Shown here: positions 1-8,491 of the stretch, one piece after another
How the letters are laid out: every line of letters begins with the position of its first letter
How positions within the stretch are numbered: position 1 is the first letter of the stretch
Assembly: GCA_002238685.1 (NCBI GenBank)
Contig: MPMV01000009.1
Location: forward strand, 1-64,000
Direction: 5' to 3'
Length of the DNA: 64,000 bases
Origin: a bacterium EF100-94H03 bin56
GTDB lineage: Bacteria; Pseudomonadota; Alphaproteobacteria; SP197
Notes under the pieces: model-generated
Seen by the model: only the letters and a program-made list of their open reading frames with translations
Database searches by the model: none
What the model was told of the DNA's origin: nothing
Translations under genes and position numbers: made by a program

Positions 1-2
1 CT

Positions 3-365
3 CTCCGCTTCCTGTTGCACCGGGGGACGCGGAAACGACGTGAATCCGCTTCCCCGGCAATAGTTATTGAGAGAGAACGTGTTTTATGTCAGTATGTTAC
101 AGATTCGTTCAGCACCGAAGGTGCGGCACTGGTGTGGGTCGCCGTCCTGCTGTCCCTTGTATCGGTCATGCTGCTCACTCTCATGATCAGGCGTCACGAG
201 GCATCACGCATCACCAGTCTCTTCTTCCTCGTACCACCGGTCACCGCCCTTATCGCCTGGATGGTGCTGGGTGAAACCATGGGCGCGGTGGCCCTTGCGG
301 GCATGTCACTTGCCGTTGCCGGAGTCGCTCTCGTCGTCAGCGGCAGCCACAGGGCTCCGGCATGA
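3..365 (+). CDS. EamA/DMT-superfamily transporter, C-terminal part
   Basis: Inner-membrane permease of the drug/metabolite transporter superfamily; substrate unknown. Only the C-terminal end is in the window. The last ~80 residues give hydrophobic segments with the family pattern RRHEASRITSLFFLVPP, then a helix ending in GETMG and a final helix. The part encoded by about 3-110 is hydrophilic and locally A+T-rich, where relatives have a membrane helix, so the gene may be broken or joined to foreign DNA and not just cut by the window edge. Its TGA overlaps the next start by 4 bp (ATGA), suggesting translational coupling. Confidence 0.7.
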   Translation, partial: LRFLLHRGTRKRRESASPAIVIERERVLCQYVTDSFSTEGAALVWVAVLLSLVSVMLLTLMIRRHEASRITSLFFLVPPVTALIAWMVLGETMGAVALAGMSLAVAGVALVVSGSHRAPA

Positions 366-1387
366 TGGCGACCTGGCTCCGCGAGTGCGCCCTGACCTTG
401 GCGATAGCCGCGTCCGGAGGCGTTCTCGCGGGCATTGCCGGCATTCCGGCGGGCTGGTTGGCCGGGCCCATGATCGCCGTCGCTGCGGCCGCTGTCCTTC
501 GTGTTCCAGTGGCCATGCCCACGTCGCTGCGCGATGGTGGTTTCGCGATTCTCGGCACCATGATCGGTACCACGCTGGACCGGCGCACGCTCGAGGCTTT
601 GCCGGAGTGGCCGGTGTCAATCGCCGGCCTCGTCATCGGCATCGCGATCATGCTCGCCGTCATACCGGCCTGGCTCCATCGCCTGCACGGCATCGACCGC
701 AAGACCGCAAGAATGTGCGCCATGCCCGGCGCCATGGCTTTCGTCATCCTCCATGCCATCGAGACCGGCGCCGACAGCCGGCGTGTCGCCATCCTGCAGA
801 TCCTGCGTCTTTCCACCATGCTGCTGGTGGTGCCGGGCCTCTTCGCGGTGATCTACGGCACCGGCGCGCCCCGCGCATCAGGCGATGTTCCATCCCTCTC
901 ATGGCCGGTGGCCCTTGGTCTTGTCGCCGCCGGGTACGCGGCCCTTCCGCTCGCACGCAGACTGCGGTTCCCGGCACCGGCCTTCTTCGCTCCGATGTGC
1001 CTGTCGGCTGGACTGTCGCTGACCGGCTGGTTCGACAGGGGACCCCTGCCCCTGGAACTCATGCTGCCGGCTCTGATTGTCAGCGGTGCGGCGATCGGCT
1101 CGCGTTTCCGTGGCACTTCGCCACGCTACCTGCTCGAAAGCGTAAGGGCGGGGTTGGGAAGCGTGATTCTCGCCGTGGCCATCTCGGGAATACTGGCCTG
1201 GATAGTTGCCCGCATCACCTCATTTCCCTTCCTCCAGGTGCTGCTCGCCTATGCTCCAGGCGGCATCGAGATGATGACTGTCCTGTCGCTTTCCCTGGGT
1301 CTCGACCCGGCCTTCGTCGCCGGCCATCAACTGATGCGATTCGTCGCCGTCTGCCTCATCCTCCCCTTCCTTGTGACGCGGTCCTGA
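362..1387 (+). CDS. AbrB-family membrane protein (Pfam AmoA/AbrB duplication type)
   Basis: A polytopic inner-membrane protein of 341 residues of the family often labelled 'AbrB family transcriptional regulator' or 'putative ammonia monooxygenase'; the true function is unknown and the label comes from a historical regulation phenotype. The two-fold repeat is visible: GGVLAGIAGIPAGWLAGPM near the N terminus and a second GGFAILGTMIGTTLDRRTL-type segment, then SGAAIGSRFRGTS in the second half, with about ten hydrophobic helices. The start ATG overlaps the EamA stop by 4 bp. The last eleven codons and the following ten bases are repeated about 1 kb downstream, at 2348-2394. Confidence 0.85.
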   Translation: MMATWLRECALTLAIAASGGVLAGIAGIPAGWLAGPMIAVAAAAVLRVPVAMPTSLRDGGFAILGTMIGTTLDRRTLEALPEWPVSIAGLVIGIAIMLAVIPAWLHRLHGIDRKTARMCAMPGAMAFVILHAIETGADSRRVAILQILRLSTMLLVVPGLFAVIYGTGAPRASGDVPSLSWPVALGLVAAGYAALPLARRLRFPAPAFFAPMCLSAGLSLTGWFDRGPLPLELMLPALIVSGAAIGSRFRGTSPRYLLESVRAGLGSVILAVAISGILAWIVARITSFPFLQVLLAYAPGGIEMMTVLSLSLGLDPAFVAGHQLMRFVAVCLILPFLVTRS

Positions 1388-1398
1388 CAGCCACATCA
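1352..1398 (+). repeat. 47-bp direct repeat, copy A (3' end of AbrB-family gene)
   Basis: The stretch covers the last eleven codons of the AbrB-family gene, its stop and ten further bases. It recurs at 2348-2394 in the same orientation with three mismatches (44/47 identical by eye). The two copies bracket the higBA unit, as a target duplication or a site-specific insertion at a gene end would. Confidence 0.85.
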
Positions 1399-1729
1399 GC
1401 CGAATCGGGTGCAACAGCGATCTGTGCAGCGGAACTCCATCCGCCAGACGTCAACACTCCGGCATCCTTCCCTCCTCAACGTCGCGGCGCCATGCAAGCT
1501 CGACCCCCGTCGACGGTGGAGGCCATTGCGCCAACACCCCGTCCGGGCGACAGCCGGACAGACGTCGACATCGTTGTGCGAAGCCGGGTTCGCGAGACCG
1601 TGATGTTCGGCGCCGGACACGCGACCGGCCGGCGTCCGTGAAGTTCTCCTTCCTCCCGCTGCGATCCAGACCACTGGTTCGCATCGAGGTCGGCCATGAA
1701 GAAGCACCGCCCGGCTGGGCGCAGGCCGG
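1399..1729. other. Gap between AbrB-family gene and higA
   Basis: About 330 bases downstream of repeat copy A. Several open frames run through it on both strands because the DNA is G+C-rich, but none has a recognisable domain, plausible start context or protein-like composition. I see no RNA gene or clear hairpin terminator here. Confidence 0.5.
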
Positions 1730-2017
1730 TCAGGCCGTAGCGAACCTGCGGACCTCCACCGGCTTGCGGTCATGCTGTGCCTGCCAGAGGTCGTATTGCA
1801 TCTGCTGGGTCAACCAGCTCTCGGGGCTGCCACCGAAGGCCTCGGACAGCCGAATCGCCATCTCCGGCGAGATGCCGAGGCGACCGTTAAGCAAGAGTGA
1901 CAACGTGTTGCGCGAAACCGCGAGCCCCTTTGCGGCCTCGGTCACCGTGAGACCGAGAGGTTCGAGGCACTGACGCCGGATGAAGGCACCGGGATGGGGC
2001 GGGTCGTTCATCAGCAT
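1730..2017 (-). CDS. higA: HigA-type antitoxin, XRE-family HTH
   Basis: Antitoxin of a type II HigBA module; it would bind the HigB-like toxin and repress its own promoter. About 95 residues from the ATG at 2017, the usual HigA size. The N-terminal half is a helix-turn-helix with [20 protein letters not shown], followed by [20 protein letters not shown] and [17 protein letters not shown], the hallmark of the HigA/VapI subfamily. An alternative ATG lies at 2011; the upstream purine-rich TGGGGA favours 2017. The paired toxin gene upstream is frameshifted, so this may now be an orphan antitoxin. Confidence 0.9.
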   Translation of the reverse strand: MLMNDPPHPGAFIRRQCLEPLGLTVTEAAKGLAVSRNTLSLLLNGRLGISPEMAIRLSEAFGGSPESWLTQQMQYDLWQAQHDRKPVEVRRFATA

Positions 2018-2033
2018 GGAAGAATCCCCACTG

Positions 2034-2310
2034 GTGGTAGTCCAGATAGTCAACATCAACGGCGTGGCCGTCCTCGAACCGGAAAATCGCCCGCCAGTTG
2101 GCGCGCACTGTCACCGCCCAGAACCCGGCATACTCCCCCCCGGAGCGGATGCAACCGGAACCCCGGCAGGTCCATGTCGTCAGGAGCGGCGGAGGCATTC
2201 AGACGCACCAGGATGTCCCGCACTTTCTCGCGGTGTTGCGGATGGATGCGTCGCTCGTCGCCGCGTTCCATGAAGCGCCGAAGCACCCGGCTCCTCAAGT
2301 TTCCTGTCAT
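2034..2310 (-). pseudogene. higB: HigB-type toxin (RelE/ParE superfamily), frameshifted
   Basis: HigB toxins are ribosome-dependent mRNA interferases. The frame from ATG 2310 begins MTGNLRSRVLRRFMERGD and reaches PDDMDLPGFRLHPLRGG, typical HigB. The family then needs a [19 protein letters not shown]-type segment, which is present but in another frame. The shift falls on a run of seven G (minus strand) near 2136-2142; one G fewer joins both halves into a normal toxin. After the usual YLDYH ending (about 2034) no stop follows and the second frame runs on into higA to 1887. So it is either a real inactivated toxin or a homopolymer sequencing error plus an unusual C-terminal extension. Confidence 0.75.
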
Positions 2311-2318
2311 GGCCGTCT

Positions 2319-2344
2319 GTAATATGCCCTATTGCAGGTGTCAA
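2319..2344 (-). promoter_or_regulatory. Putative higBA promoter
   Basis: Reading the minus strand, a perfect TTGACA (-35-like, 2344-2339) sits just inside repeat copy B and just upstream of the higB start at 2310, followed by an A+T-rich TATTAC/TACAGA element at a spacing of 14-17 bases. The -10 match is weak, so this is only a candidate. Confidence 0.35.
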
Positions 2345-2347
2345 TAC

Positions 2348-2394
2348 TGCCTTATCCTCCCCTTCCTTGTGTCACGGTCCTGACAGCCACATCA
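2348..2394 (+). repeat. 47-bp direct repeat, copy B
   Basis: Second copy of the AbrB-gene 3' end found at 1352-1398. It still encodes ILPFLVSRS plus stop in frame, but is detached from the gene. It marks the outer edge of the higBA insertion. Confidence 0.85.
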
Positions 2395-2530
2395 CCGGGT
2401 CGAAGGACCGTCGGCACCGCGGAACCGGACAGGCGCTGACTCGTGTCTGAACAGGGGTAGGGGACCGGGCCTGGACCGGGTAGGACGAGCATGTCTTTGA
2501 CCGGCATTGGCGACGGCTCCGCAGAACGAC

Positions 2531-2559
2531 TGCGGAGAACAGGGGATCTTGTCTCCGCA
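2531..2559. promoter_or_regulatory. Inverted repeat TGCGGAGA ... TCTCCGCA
   Basis: Perfect 8-bp arms at 2531-2538 and 2552-2559 separated by 13 bases, about 75 bp upstream of the Fic fragment start. The same GCGGAG/CTCCGC arms recur at 2600-2628, suggesting two sites for one regulator. Confidence 0.45.
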
Positions 2560-2599
2560 GGTCATGCGGTGATGCTTGCCGATGCAGAGAATCGACACC

Positions 2600-2628
2600 A
2601 TATTCTCCGCTATTTATGCGGAGTATAT
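2600..2628. promoter_or_regulatory. A+T-rich palindrome just before the Fic fragment
   Basis: ATATTCTCCGC and GCGGAGTATAT flank a 7-base TATTTAT centre (10 of 11 arm positions pair). It ends three bases before the ATG at 2632, so it covers the likely promoter/leader of the Fic gene and looks like an operator. Confidence 0.5.
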
Positions 2629-2631
2629 TCG

Positions 2632-2916
2632 ATGTTCGTTTGGCAACGTCCCGAGTGGCCGCGGTTCTGCCAGGACACCGCTCGGCTCGCCGAGCTCCTG
2701 GCGGACACGCGTCACGCCCAGGGAAAACTGTTCGGCCGCATGGAAGCTCTGGGTTTCGAGATGCGAAGGGAGGCCACGTTGCGCATCCTCACCGAGGATG
2801 TCGTGAAGACGAGTGAGATCGAGGGCGAAACCCTCGCACCGGACCATGTGCGTTCATCCATTGCAAACCGCCTCGGTCTCGACGCCGGAGATCTGCGTCA
2901 GGCTGGCGCTTCCTGA
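2632..2916 (+). pseudogene. Fic family protein, N-terminal DUF4172 domain only
   Basis: The frame from ATG 2632 gives about 94 residues that match the DUF4172 N-terminal domain of Fic AMP-transferases: it starts MFVWQRPEWPRF and contains LFGRMEALGFEMRREA, ILTEDVVKTSEIEGETL and VRSSIANRLGLD. The inhibitory motif region S-x-x-x-E-G of class II Fic proteins (KTSEIEGE) is kept, but the catalytic Fic core (HPFxxGNGR, about 250 further residues) is absent; the frame stops at 2916 inside the 3' end of the convergent amidotransferase gene. The frame is open upstream to 2491, but the DUF4172 match begins at 2632. Almost certainly a truncated remnant. Confidence 0.75.
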
Positions 2917-3653
2917 ACGCTTTCCGACCGGGACTGAACATCGAACCTGTGGCTGGCCGCCGGGCCGATCCAGCGGTCGACGAACTCCTCGGTCCATCTC
3001 TGGATCGCCGCTTCGAGGCGATGCGCCAGACGAATCTGTTCGTCGACACCCTGGGCGCCCTCGACGCCAATGAGAGAATCGCCGGCGATCGCATCGGGGG
3101 TCAGCCGTTCGAGCCTGGCATCGGGATGGAACTGCAGTCCGTAGGCGTTCTCGCCGACACGGAAGGCCTGGACAGGGAAGTTCTCGCCCGTGGCCAGCAG
3201 GACAGCGCCGGCCGGCAGTGCCATGACACCTTCGTAGTGGGCCTGGTAGAAACACCGTGAGTCGCGAAAGAGGCTGGCACCCTCCGCAGTGGGCTCCAAG
3301 GGAAAGAAGCCGAACTCGCACAGGCCGTCCGCCCGTCCGCCCACGTCGCCGCCACAGGCGCCGGCCAGAATCTGGCACCCCATGCAGATGCCGAGGTAGG
3401 GAATGCCCCTTGCCAGGACATCGCGGACAAAGGCGATTTCCCTGCCCACCCAGGGTGGATCGTCGGGCTCGGCAACGTGGCCTTCCTCGCTGCCTCCCAC
3501 CATCACCGCTGCATAGCCATCGAGTGCGGGAAGATCATCGCCAAAGGGTGGGCACACATGATCGATCGTGTAGCCCCTGGTCCTCAGCGTGTCGGCGACC
3601 CGGCAGTCGGTCCATGCCGGATTGTGAATGATGTAGAGAATCTTCGATGTCAT
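2898..3653 (-). CDS. Class I glutamine amidotransferase (GMP synthase-like)
   Basis: Cytoplasmic type 1 GATase-like protein of 251 residues. The nucleophile elbow GICMGCQ places Cys90, and FHPD (His176, Asp178) supplies the rest; most class I GATases have FHPE, so Asp replaces the usual Glu. These stand-alone proteins resemble GuaA/gamma-glutamyl-GABA hydrolase-type enzymes; the substrate is unknown. Its ATG overlaps the end of valS by 4 bp, so the two are probably co-transcribed. The 3' end overlaps the Fic fragment by 19 bp. Confidence 0.8.
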   Translation of the reverse strand: MTSKILYIIHNPAWTDCRVADTLRTRGYTIDHVCPPFGDDLPALDGYAAVMVGGSEEGHVAEPDDPPWVGREIAFVRDVLARGIPYLGICMGCQILAGACGGDVGGRADGLCEFGFFPLEPTAEGASLFRDSRCFYQAHYEGVMALPAGAVLLATGENFPVQAFRVGENAYGLQFHPDARLERLTPDAIAGDSLIGVEGAQGVDEQIRLAHRLEAAIQRWTEEFVDRWIGPAASHRFDVQSRSESVQEAPA

Positions 3654-6316
3654 GGTGCATTCCCTGGCTGCGGGACGGCGAGACGCGCCAGGGCCTCCTC
3701 GAGGCGATGGCGTGCGTGGAGCGCCGCCTCGAGGCGTTCGCGCTGTTCCTCCACAACCTCTTCAGGGGCCCTGGACAGGAACTGCTCGTTGCCGAGCTTG
3801 CGTTCCATAACGGCAATCGACGTCCCCGTCCTGTCGATTTCCTTTTTCAATCTGGCCATCTCGGCATCGAAGTCTATGACGCCCTCAAGGGGCAACGACA
3901 CGGTGGCATCATCGAACACCACCTCCACCGAGCCTGGCGCAGCGGTCCCGCCGATGGACAAGTCGTCGAGTCGCGCCAGACGCCTGATGAGGACCATGTG
4001 GCGCTCGATCACGCGTGCGAGTGCGTCATCGGTATCGCGCACCAGAGCAGTGATCCGGCGTGCCGGTGGAACATTCAGTTCGGCCCTCACCGTCCTGATC
4101 AGAGTGACGAGACGCACCACCTGGTCCATCTCGCGTGCCGCACTCTCGTCAATCAGCCCGGAATCCGCGGCCGGCCAGGGGGCCTCGATGAGCGGCGTCT
4201 CTCGGTCGCCGTCAATCTCTCGCCACAAGGCCTCGGTGACGAAGGGCATGAAGGGGTGAAGAATCGTCAACAACTGGTCGAGCGCCCAGCCGGCGGTCTG
4301 CCTGGTCTCCACCGCCGGTCCCTCGTCGCCTTTCTCGAAGACGGGCTTGGTGAATTCGAGATACCAGTCACAAAAGACGTTCCAGATTCCCTGATAGACG
4401 GCCTGGGCGGCATCATTGAACCGGTAGGCTTCAAGAGCCTCGTCGACGCGCATGCGCAGACCCGCCACCTCGCCCACCATCCAGCGGTTCGCCGTTTCCC
4501 TGCATGTTTGCGGATCAAAGCCGGGATCGGCTCGGCATTCGTTCATCTGGCAATAGCGCGCTGCGTTCCACAGTTTTGTGGAGAAGTTGCGGTATCCCTC
4601 GACCCGCTTCTCGGAGAGGCGGATGTCACGACCGGGTGCAGCCATGGCGGCCAGCGTGAAACGCAGGGAATCAGCGCCGTAGGTCTCCATCAGTTCAAGG
4701 GGATCGATGATGTTGCCCTTCGACTTCGACATCTTGGCTCCGGAGGCGTCACGCACCAGGGCATGGATGTAGACGGTGTGGAAGGGAACGTCCCCCATGA
4801 AGTGAAGACCCATCATCATCATCCGGGCAACCCAGAAGAAAATGATGTCAAAGCCCGTCACGAGAACATCGGTGGGATAGTAGCGCTGCAATTCCGGCGT
4901 CTCATCGGGCCATCCCAGGGTTGAGAAGGGCCACAGGGCCGACGAGAACCAGGTGTCCAGCACGTCGCTGTCGCGCACGAGACCCACCTTCTCGCCATAG
5001 TGCCGGTGTGCCTTGTCACGGGCCTCCCCTGCAGTTTCCGCCACGAAGATCTCGCCGTCCGGTCCGTACCAGGCGGGAATGCGATGGCCCCACCAGAGCT
5101 GCCTGGAAATGCACCACGGCTGGATATTGTGCATCCACTGGTAATAGGTCTTGGTCCACTTCTCGGGGAGGAAGCGGGTCCGTCCCTCCTCCACCGCCTT
5201 GATGGCCGGACCGGCAAGGGTGCGTGCATCCGCGTACCACTGTTCGGTGAGGTACGGCTCGACCGGTACACCGCTGCGGTCACCAAAGGGGACGGTATGC
5301 ACGTGCTCTTCGATCCGTTCGACGAGACCGGCGGCCTCCATGTCGGAGACGACCTTCCTGCGGGCCTCGAAGCGGTCGAGACCACGGTAGGGCACGGGAA
5401 CGTTGTCATTGAGCCGGGCCCGGTGATCAAGAATGTTGATCATCTCGAGATCATGGCGGCGGCCAACTTCGAAGTCGTTGAAGTCGTGCGCCGGTGTGAT
5501 CTTGACGGCACCGCTTCCCTGTTCGGGATCGGCCCATGTATCGGCGACGATCGGGATTTTTCGGCCCACCAGGGGGAGGACGGCGTGACGCCCCACCAGC
5601 GCCGCATAACGGTCATCATCGGGATGAACGGCGATGCCGGTATCGCCCAGCATGGTTTCGGGACGGGTGGTGGCAATGGTGACGTGAAGGCCGTCCGTTC
5701 CCTCAACAGGGTACCGGAAGTACCAGAGATGACCGCGTGTCTCCCTTGCCTGGACTTCAAGATCCGAAATCGCCGTTTCCAGGCCGGGGTCCCAGTTGAC
5801 GAGCCGCTTGTCCCGGTAGATGAGGCCCTGTTCATGGAGGGTCACGAAGACCTTGATAACGGCCTTCGACAGGCCTTCGTCCATGGTGAAACGTTCGCGC
5901 GACCAGTCGGCAGAGGCGCCCAGGCGGCGAAGCTGCCGGTTGATGAGGCCGCCCGATTCCTCCTTCCACTCCCAGACCCTGTCGACGAAGGCCTCGCGGC
6001 CGATGTCGCGCCGCGTGGTCCCTTCTTCTCCGAGCTGGCGCTCGACGACCATCTGTGTCGCGATGCCGGCGTGATCCGTGCCCGGCTGCCACAACGCGTC
6101 GCGGCCCCGCATGCGCTCGTGGCGGATGAGAATGTCCTGCAGGGTATTGTTGAGGGCGTGACCCATGTGCAGGCTTCCCGTCACATTGGGTGGCGGGATG
6201 ACGATGGTGTAGGGCCGGGCGTTGTCCCGCCTGCCGATGGCAAAGGAGCCGCCGTCCTCCCACTCCTCGTAGAGACGGCTTTCCGTCGATGTGGCATCCC
6301 AGTTCTTGTGCATCAT
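3650..6316 (-). CDS. valS: Valyl-tRNA synthetase
   Basis: Class I aminoacyl-tRNA synthetase that charges tRNA-Val. The HIGH box is HMGH in PPNVTGSLHMGHALN and the KMSKS loop reads KMSKSKGN about 540 residues from the GTG at 6352. The editing domain lies between them, and the C-terminal tail ends in the coiled-coil arm typical of ValRS. The start is uncertain: an ATG pair at 6316/6313 (MMHKNWDATSTESRLYEEW) fits relatives, while an in-frame GTG at 6352 would add twelve residues. It belongs to the conserved alphaproteobacterial run pcm-tolC-popZ-valS. Confidence 0.97.
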   Translation of the reverse strand: MMHKNWDATSTESRLYEEWEDGGSFAIGRRDNARPYTIVIPPPNVTGSLHMGHALNNTLQDILIRHERMRGRDALWQPGTDHAGIATQMVVERQLGEEGTTRRDIGREAFVDRVWEWKEESGGLINRQLRRLGASADWSRERFTMDEGLSKAVIKVFVTLHEQGLIYRDKRLVNWDPGLETAISDLEVQARETRGHLWYFRYPVEGTDGLHVTIATTRPETMLGDTGIAVHPDDDRYAALVGRHAVLPLVGRKIPIVADTWADPEQGSGAVKITPAHDFNDFEVGRRHDLEMINILDHRARLNDNVPVPYRGLDRFEARRKVVSDMEAAGLVERIEEHVHTVPFGDRSGVPVEPYLTEQWYADARTLAGPAIKAVEEGRTRFLPEKWTKTYYQWMHNIQPWCISRQLWWGHRIPAWYGPDGEIFVAETAGEARDKAHRHYGEKVGLVRDSDVLDTWFSSALWPFSTLGWPDETPELQRYYPTDVLVTGFDIIFFWVARMMMMGLHFMGDVPFHTVYIHALVRDASGAKMSKSKGNIIDPLELMETYGADSLRFTLAAMAAPGRDIRLSEKRVEGYRNFSTKLWNAARYCQMNECRADPGFDPQTCRETANRWMVGEVAGLRMRVDEALEAYRFNDAAQAVYQGIWNVFCDWYLEFTKPVFEKGDEGPAVETRQTAGWALDQLLTILHPFMPFVTEALWREIDGDRETPLIEAPWPAADSGLIDESAAREMDQVVRLVTLIRTVRAELNVPPARRITALVRDTDDALARVIERHMVLIRRLARLDDLSIGGTAAPGSVEVVFDDATVSLPLEGVIDFDAEMARLKKEIDRTGTSIAVMERKLGNEQFLSRAPEEVVEEQRERLEAALHARHRLEEALARLAVPQPGNAP

Positions 6317-6352
6317 GTCGCGTTCCGTCGCACCCGGTCTGGCGGGTGGCAC

Positions 6353-6996
6353 CTGTCATCGAAAGAAAATGCTGTTGCGTGGGTAGACGTCACCAGTTTC
6401 GGGGTTTCAGCACACCGGATGTCCACCTCCGGCGTCAAACAACTGTATTGACGGACTGTTTCCCATACATGCGGGAAGATTCCGTGCCGGATACTCCCCC
6501 GTCTGCAACGCCAAGGCAAGATCGAATCGATCACCCGAACCAGCCTGATCCAGGGGAACGGCGCATCCAGCGGCCGATTGCCGCAGAGAGACGGGTTCCC
6601 CGCTTCGTCGATGAGCCGGTACCGGCCCTTCAGCGAAGCAGGGTCGTGGAGCGGATCACAATCTGCCCTTCGAAACACCGGTGTTCGAAGGCTGCAGCGA
6701 CCACCAGCCCGCTACGATCACCAGGGCGAGCAGCGCGCCATGGCTGGGAGACGCGCTGATGGGTTCCGCTCCCGGGTTGCGTCGGGCCGTGGCGGTCGAG
6801 GCCGATCGAAACACTCATGCTTCCCGGCAATACCGCAGGGGGCGAATCGCCTCCCGCTCGTGAAGCCGTTCCACGAGGAACTCGACGGCTACAAAGGTGC
6901 ATGTCGGGAATGCGCCGGGACGGTTTCCCGGTCTTTCTCGGCACTGCGTACCAGGCACTCAATCGAGGCAAGTGCCTGCGAACGTGCCTGTGATCG
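6353..6996. other. 644-bp gap upstream of valS
   Basis: No recognisable gene. Short open frames exist on both strands, one minus-strand frame encoding a single hydrophobic stretch near 6710-6760, but none has a familiar domain or a convincing start site. It presumably holds the valS promoter. Confidence 0.5.
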
Positions 6997-7563
6997 TCAC
7001 CGGGAAACAACCGCCTCCGTGCCGGCCAGCTTGCGGGCACCGAGGATCAGGCACACTCCGTGCAACAACCAGCCAACGAGCAACATCAGTCCCGAGAACA
7101 CCATGAACTCTTCCAGATTGGAAATGTGAATGTCTGTGAATTCGATCGCTATCGCGGCGGTGAACACCATGACGGCAATCAGATAGATGGAGCCGACAGC
7201 CTGCCACACGGGCGCACCGACGCGTCTACCGAATCTGATCGCAAGAATCGAGAACCACGCCCAGACCGGAAGCGCGAGAGGAGGCAGGAACACGAGTACG
7301 CCAAAGAGCCACGCGACCAACGCGTCAGCAGACCTGTAGCCGGATGCATTGAAGACCTGTTTCGTCGCCCACAGGACAAAGGCCGAACATCCCACAAAGG
7401 CGTAGTACATGACGATGATCAGCAGGGCGACCTTTCCCAGGGCTCCCTCGATGCTGGCGGGACCGGTGGAAGCCACTGATCCCACCAGAAACGCGGACGC
7501 AGGCACGATCAGGACCGTCGCGAGAGCCACGATACCGCTCGTGCGCACAGCTCTGGCCGACAT
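6997..7563 (-). CDS. Hypothetical integral membrane protein
   Basis: 188 residues with about five hydrophobic helices (near residues 10-30, 42-65, 80-105, 120-145 and 155-178), a positively charged N terminus and no catalytic motif I recognise. It sits between popZ and valS, an order that is usually contiguous in related bacteria, so it looks like an insertion into a conserved block. Coding character is supported by the regular helix pattern and a clean start. Function unknown. Confidence 0.65.
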   Translation of the reverse strand: MSARAVRTSGIVALATVLIVPASAFLVGSVASTGPASIEGALGKVALLIIVMYYAFVGCSAFVLWATKQVFNASGYRSADALVAWLFGVLVFLPPLALPVWAWFSILAIRFGRRVGAPVWQAVGSIYLIAVMVFTAAIAIEFTDIHISNLEEFMVFSGLMLLVGWLLHGVCLILGARKLAGTEAVVSR

Positions 7564-8124
7564 CGTTACTCCAGCGATGGGTTGTCACCAAACTCTCGTT
7601 CGCCGCCACCCCGGTGTCAAATCGGAACCAGGCAAGCGGATGGCGGCGCGCGCACTGCTTCCCGCTCGTCACGGTGCTTCTCCAGGATCCGGCAAATGAC
7701 GTCCTGAATCAGGTCAATCTTGCGAACATTGACCGGAAATCCGGATTGATTCCCACGGCTGTCGCCGGCGATGACCACCTGCGCGACGGCATTGGCCACG
7801 GCAGGCTTTCACCGCTACCTGATACGCCCGCACGGCCCTGGCGCCACTCCACGGTTGCGGGTCAGCCAACCTGCTTCACCGAGACTGGGGAATGGAACTC
7901 ACACTCGAAATGTCGGGTTCTCGTCTGCCATTGACGGTGAGGACATCGGCCGGCCCGGATCATAACGCATGTCCATGAATACCCTTCGGTCGTGCGGCCT
8001 CAGGGACCTCCATGAATCCTGCACCGACAATGCGCGGGGCTGCCCTTCAGACGGGAAGGCAACCGGCGGGGCGCGACCGGTTCGACGCCTGCGCAACCGC
8101 TTCATCACGGCGGCTGCCGGTCGG
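7564..8124. other. 561-bp gap between popZ and the membrane protein gene
   Basis: No gene can be supported. A short minus-strand frame at 7617-7799 has fairly protein-like composition (it includes VNVRKIDLIQDVICRIL) but matches nothing I know and lacks a good ribosome site. Confidence 0.45.
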
Positions 8125-8472
8125 TCAGCCGCCGCGGCGACCCATCAGATCTCGGACCTCGCGTTCGACGACGCGCGCGACGATTCCCGGAAGATTCACT
8201 TCGAGCCACTCCCGCACTATCGGAGTGATCTGCTCTGCGACCATCTCCTCGAGTACCTCGGCGCGTCCCGGAGGGGTGCTCCGGGCATCGCCTGATGCCG
8301 AGTCGTCTGCCACGGCTTCGGCCTCTGGTGCATCCATGGTGTCGCCGGGAGCGGTCGATTCTGTCGCCAAACCGGCTTGCGGCGCTTCTTCGACCTGGTC
8401 GGCCCTGTCAGCCTCCATCATGCCCCGAACGGCCTCGAGAGCCTCGCTCATCGGCTTGTCCTGATTTGTCAT
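8125..8472 (-). CDS. popZ: PopZ/DUF2497 cell-pole-organising protein
   Basis: Polar scaffold protein of alphaproteobacteria that self-assembles at cell poles and anchors the chromosome origin region. The short N-terminal helix (MTNQDKPMSEALEAVRGMM), the long acidic Pro/Ala-rich linker and the conserved C-terminal helices (AEQITPIVREWLEVNLPGIV, then VVEREVRDL) are all present. Start chosen at ATG 8472 because the extended frame upstream is not PopZ-like. It lies directly downstream of tolC on the same strand, as in many relatives. Confidence 0.88.
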   Translation of the reverse strand: MTNQDKPMSEALEAVRGMMEADRADQVEEAPQAGLATESTAPGDTMDAPEAEAVADDSASGDARSTPPGRAEVLEEMVAEQITPIVREWLEVNLPGIVARVVEREVRDLMGRRGG

Positions 8473-8491
8473 GAGGTTCCCGTCACCCGTT

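Noticed and set aside
2491-2631. Upstream extension of the Fic fragment to 2491
   Set aside because: The added residues do not match DUF4172 and overlap the palindromic leader.
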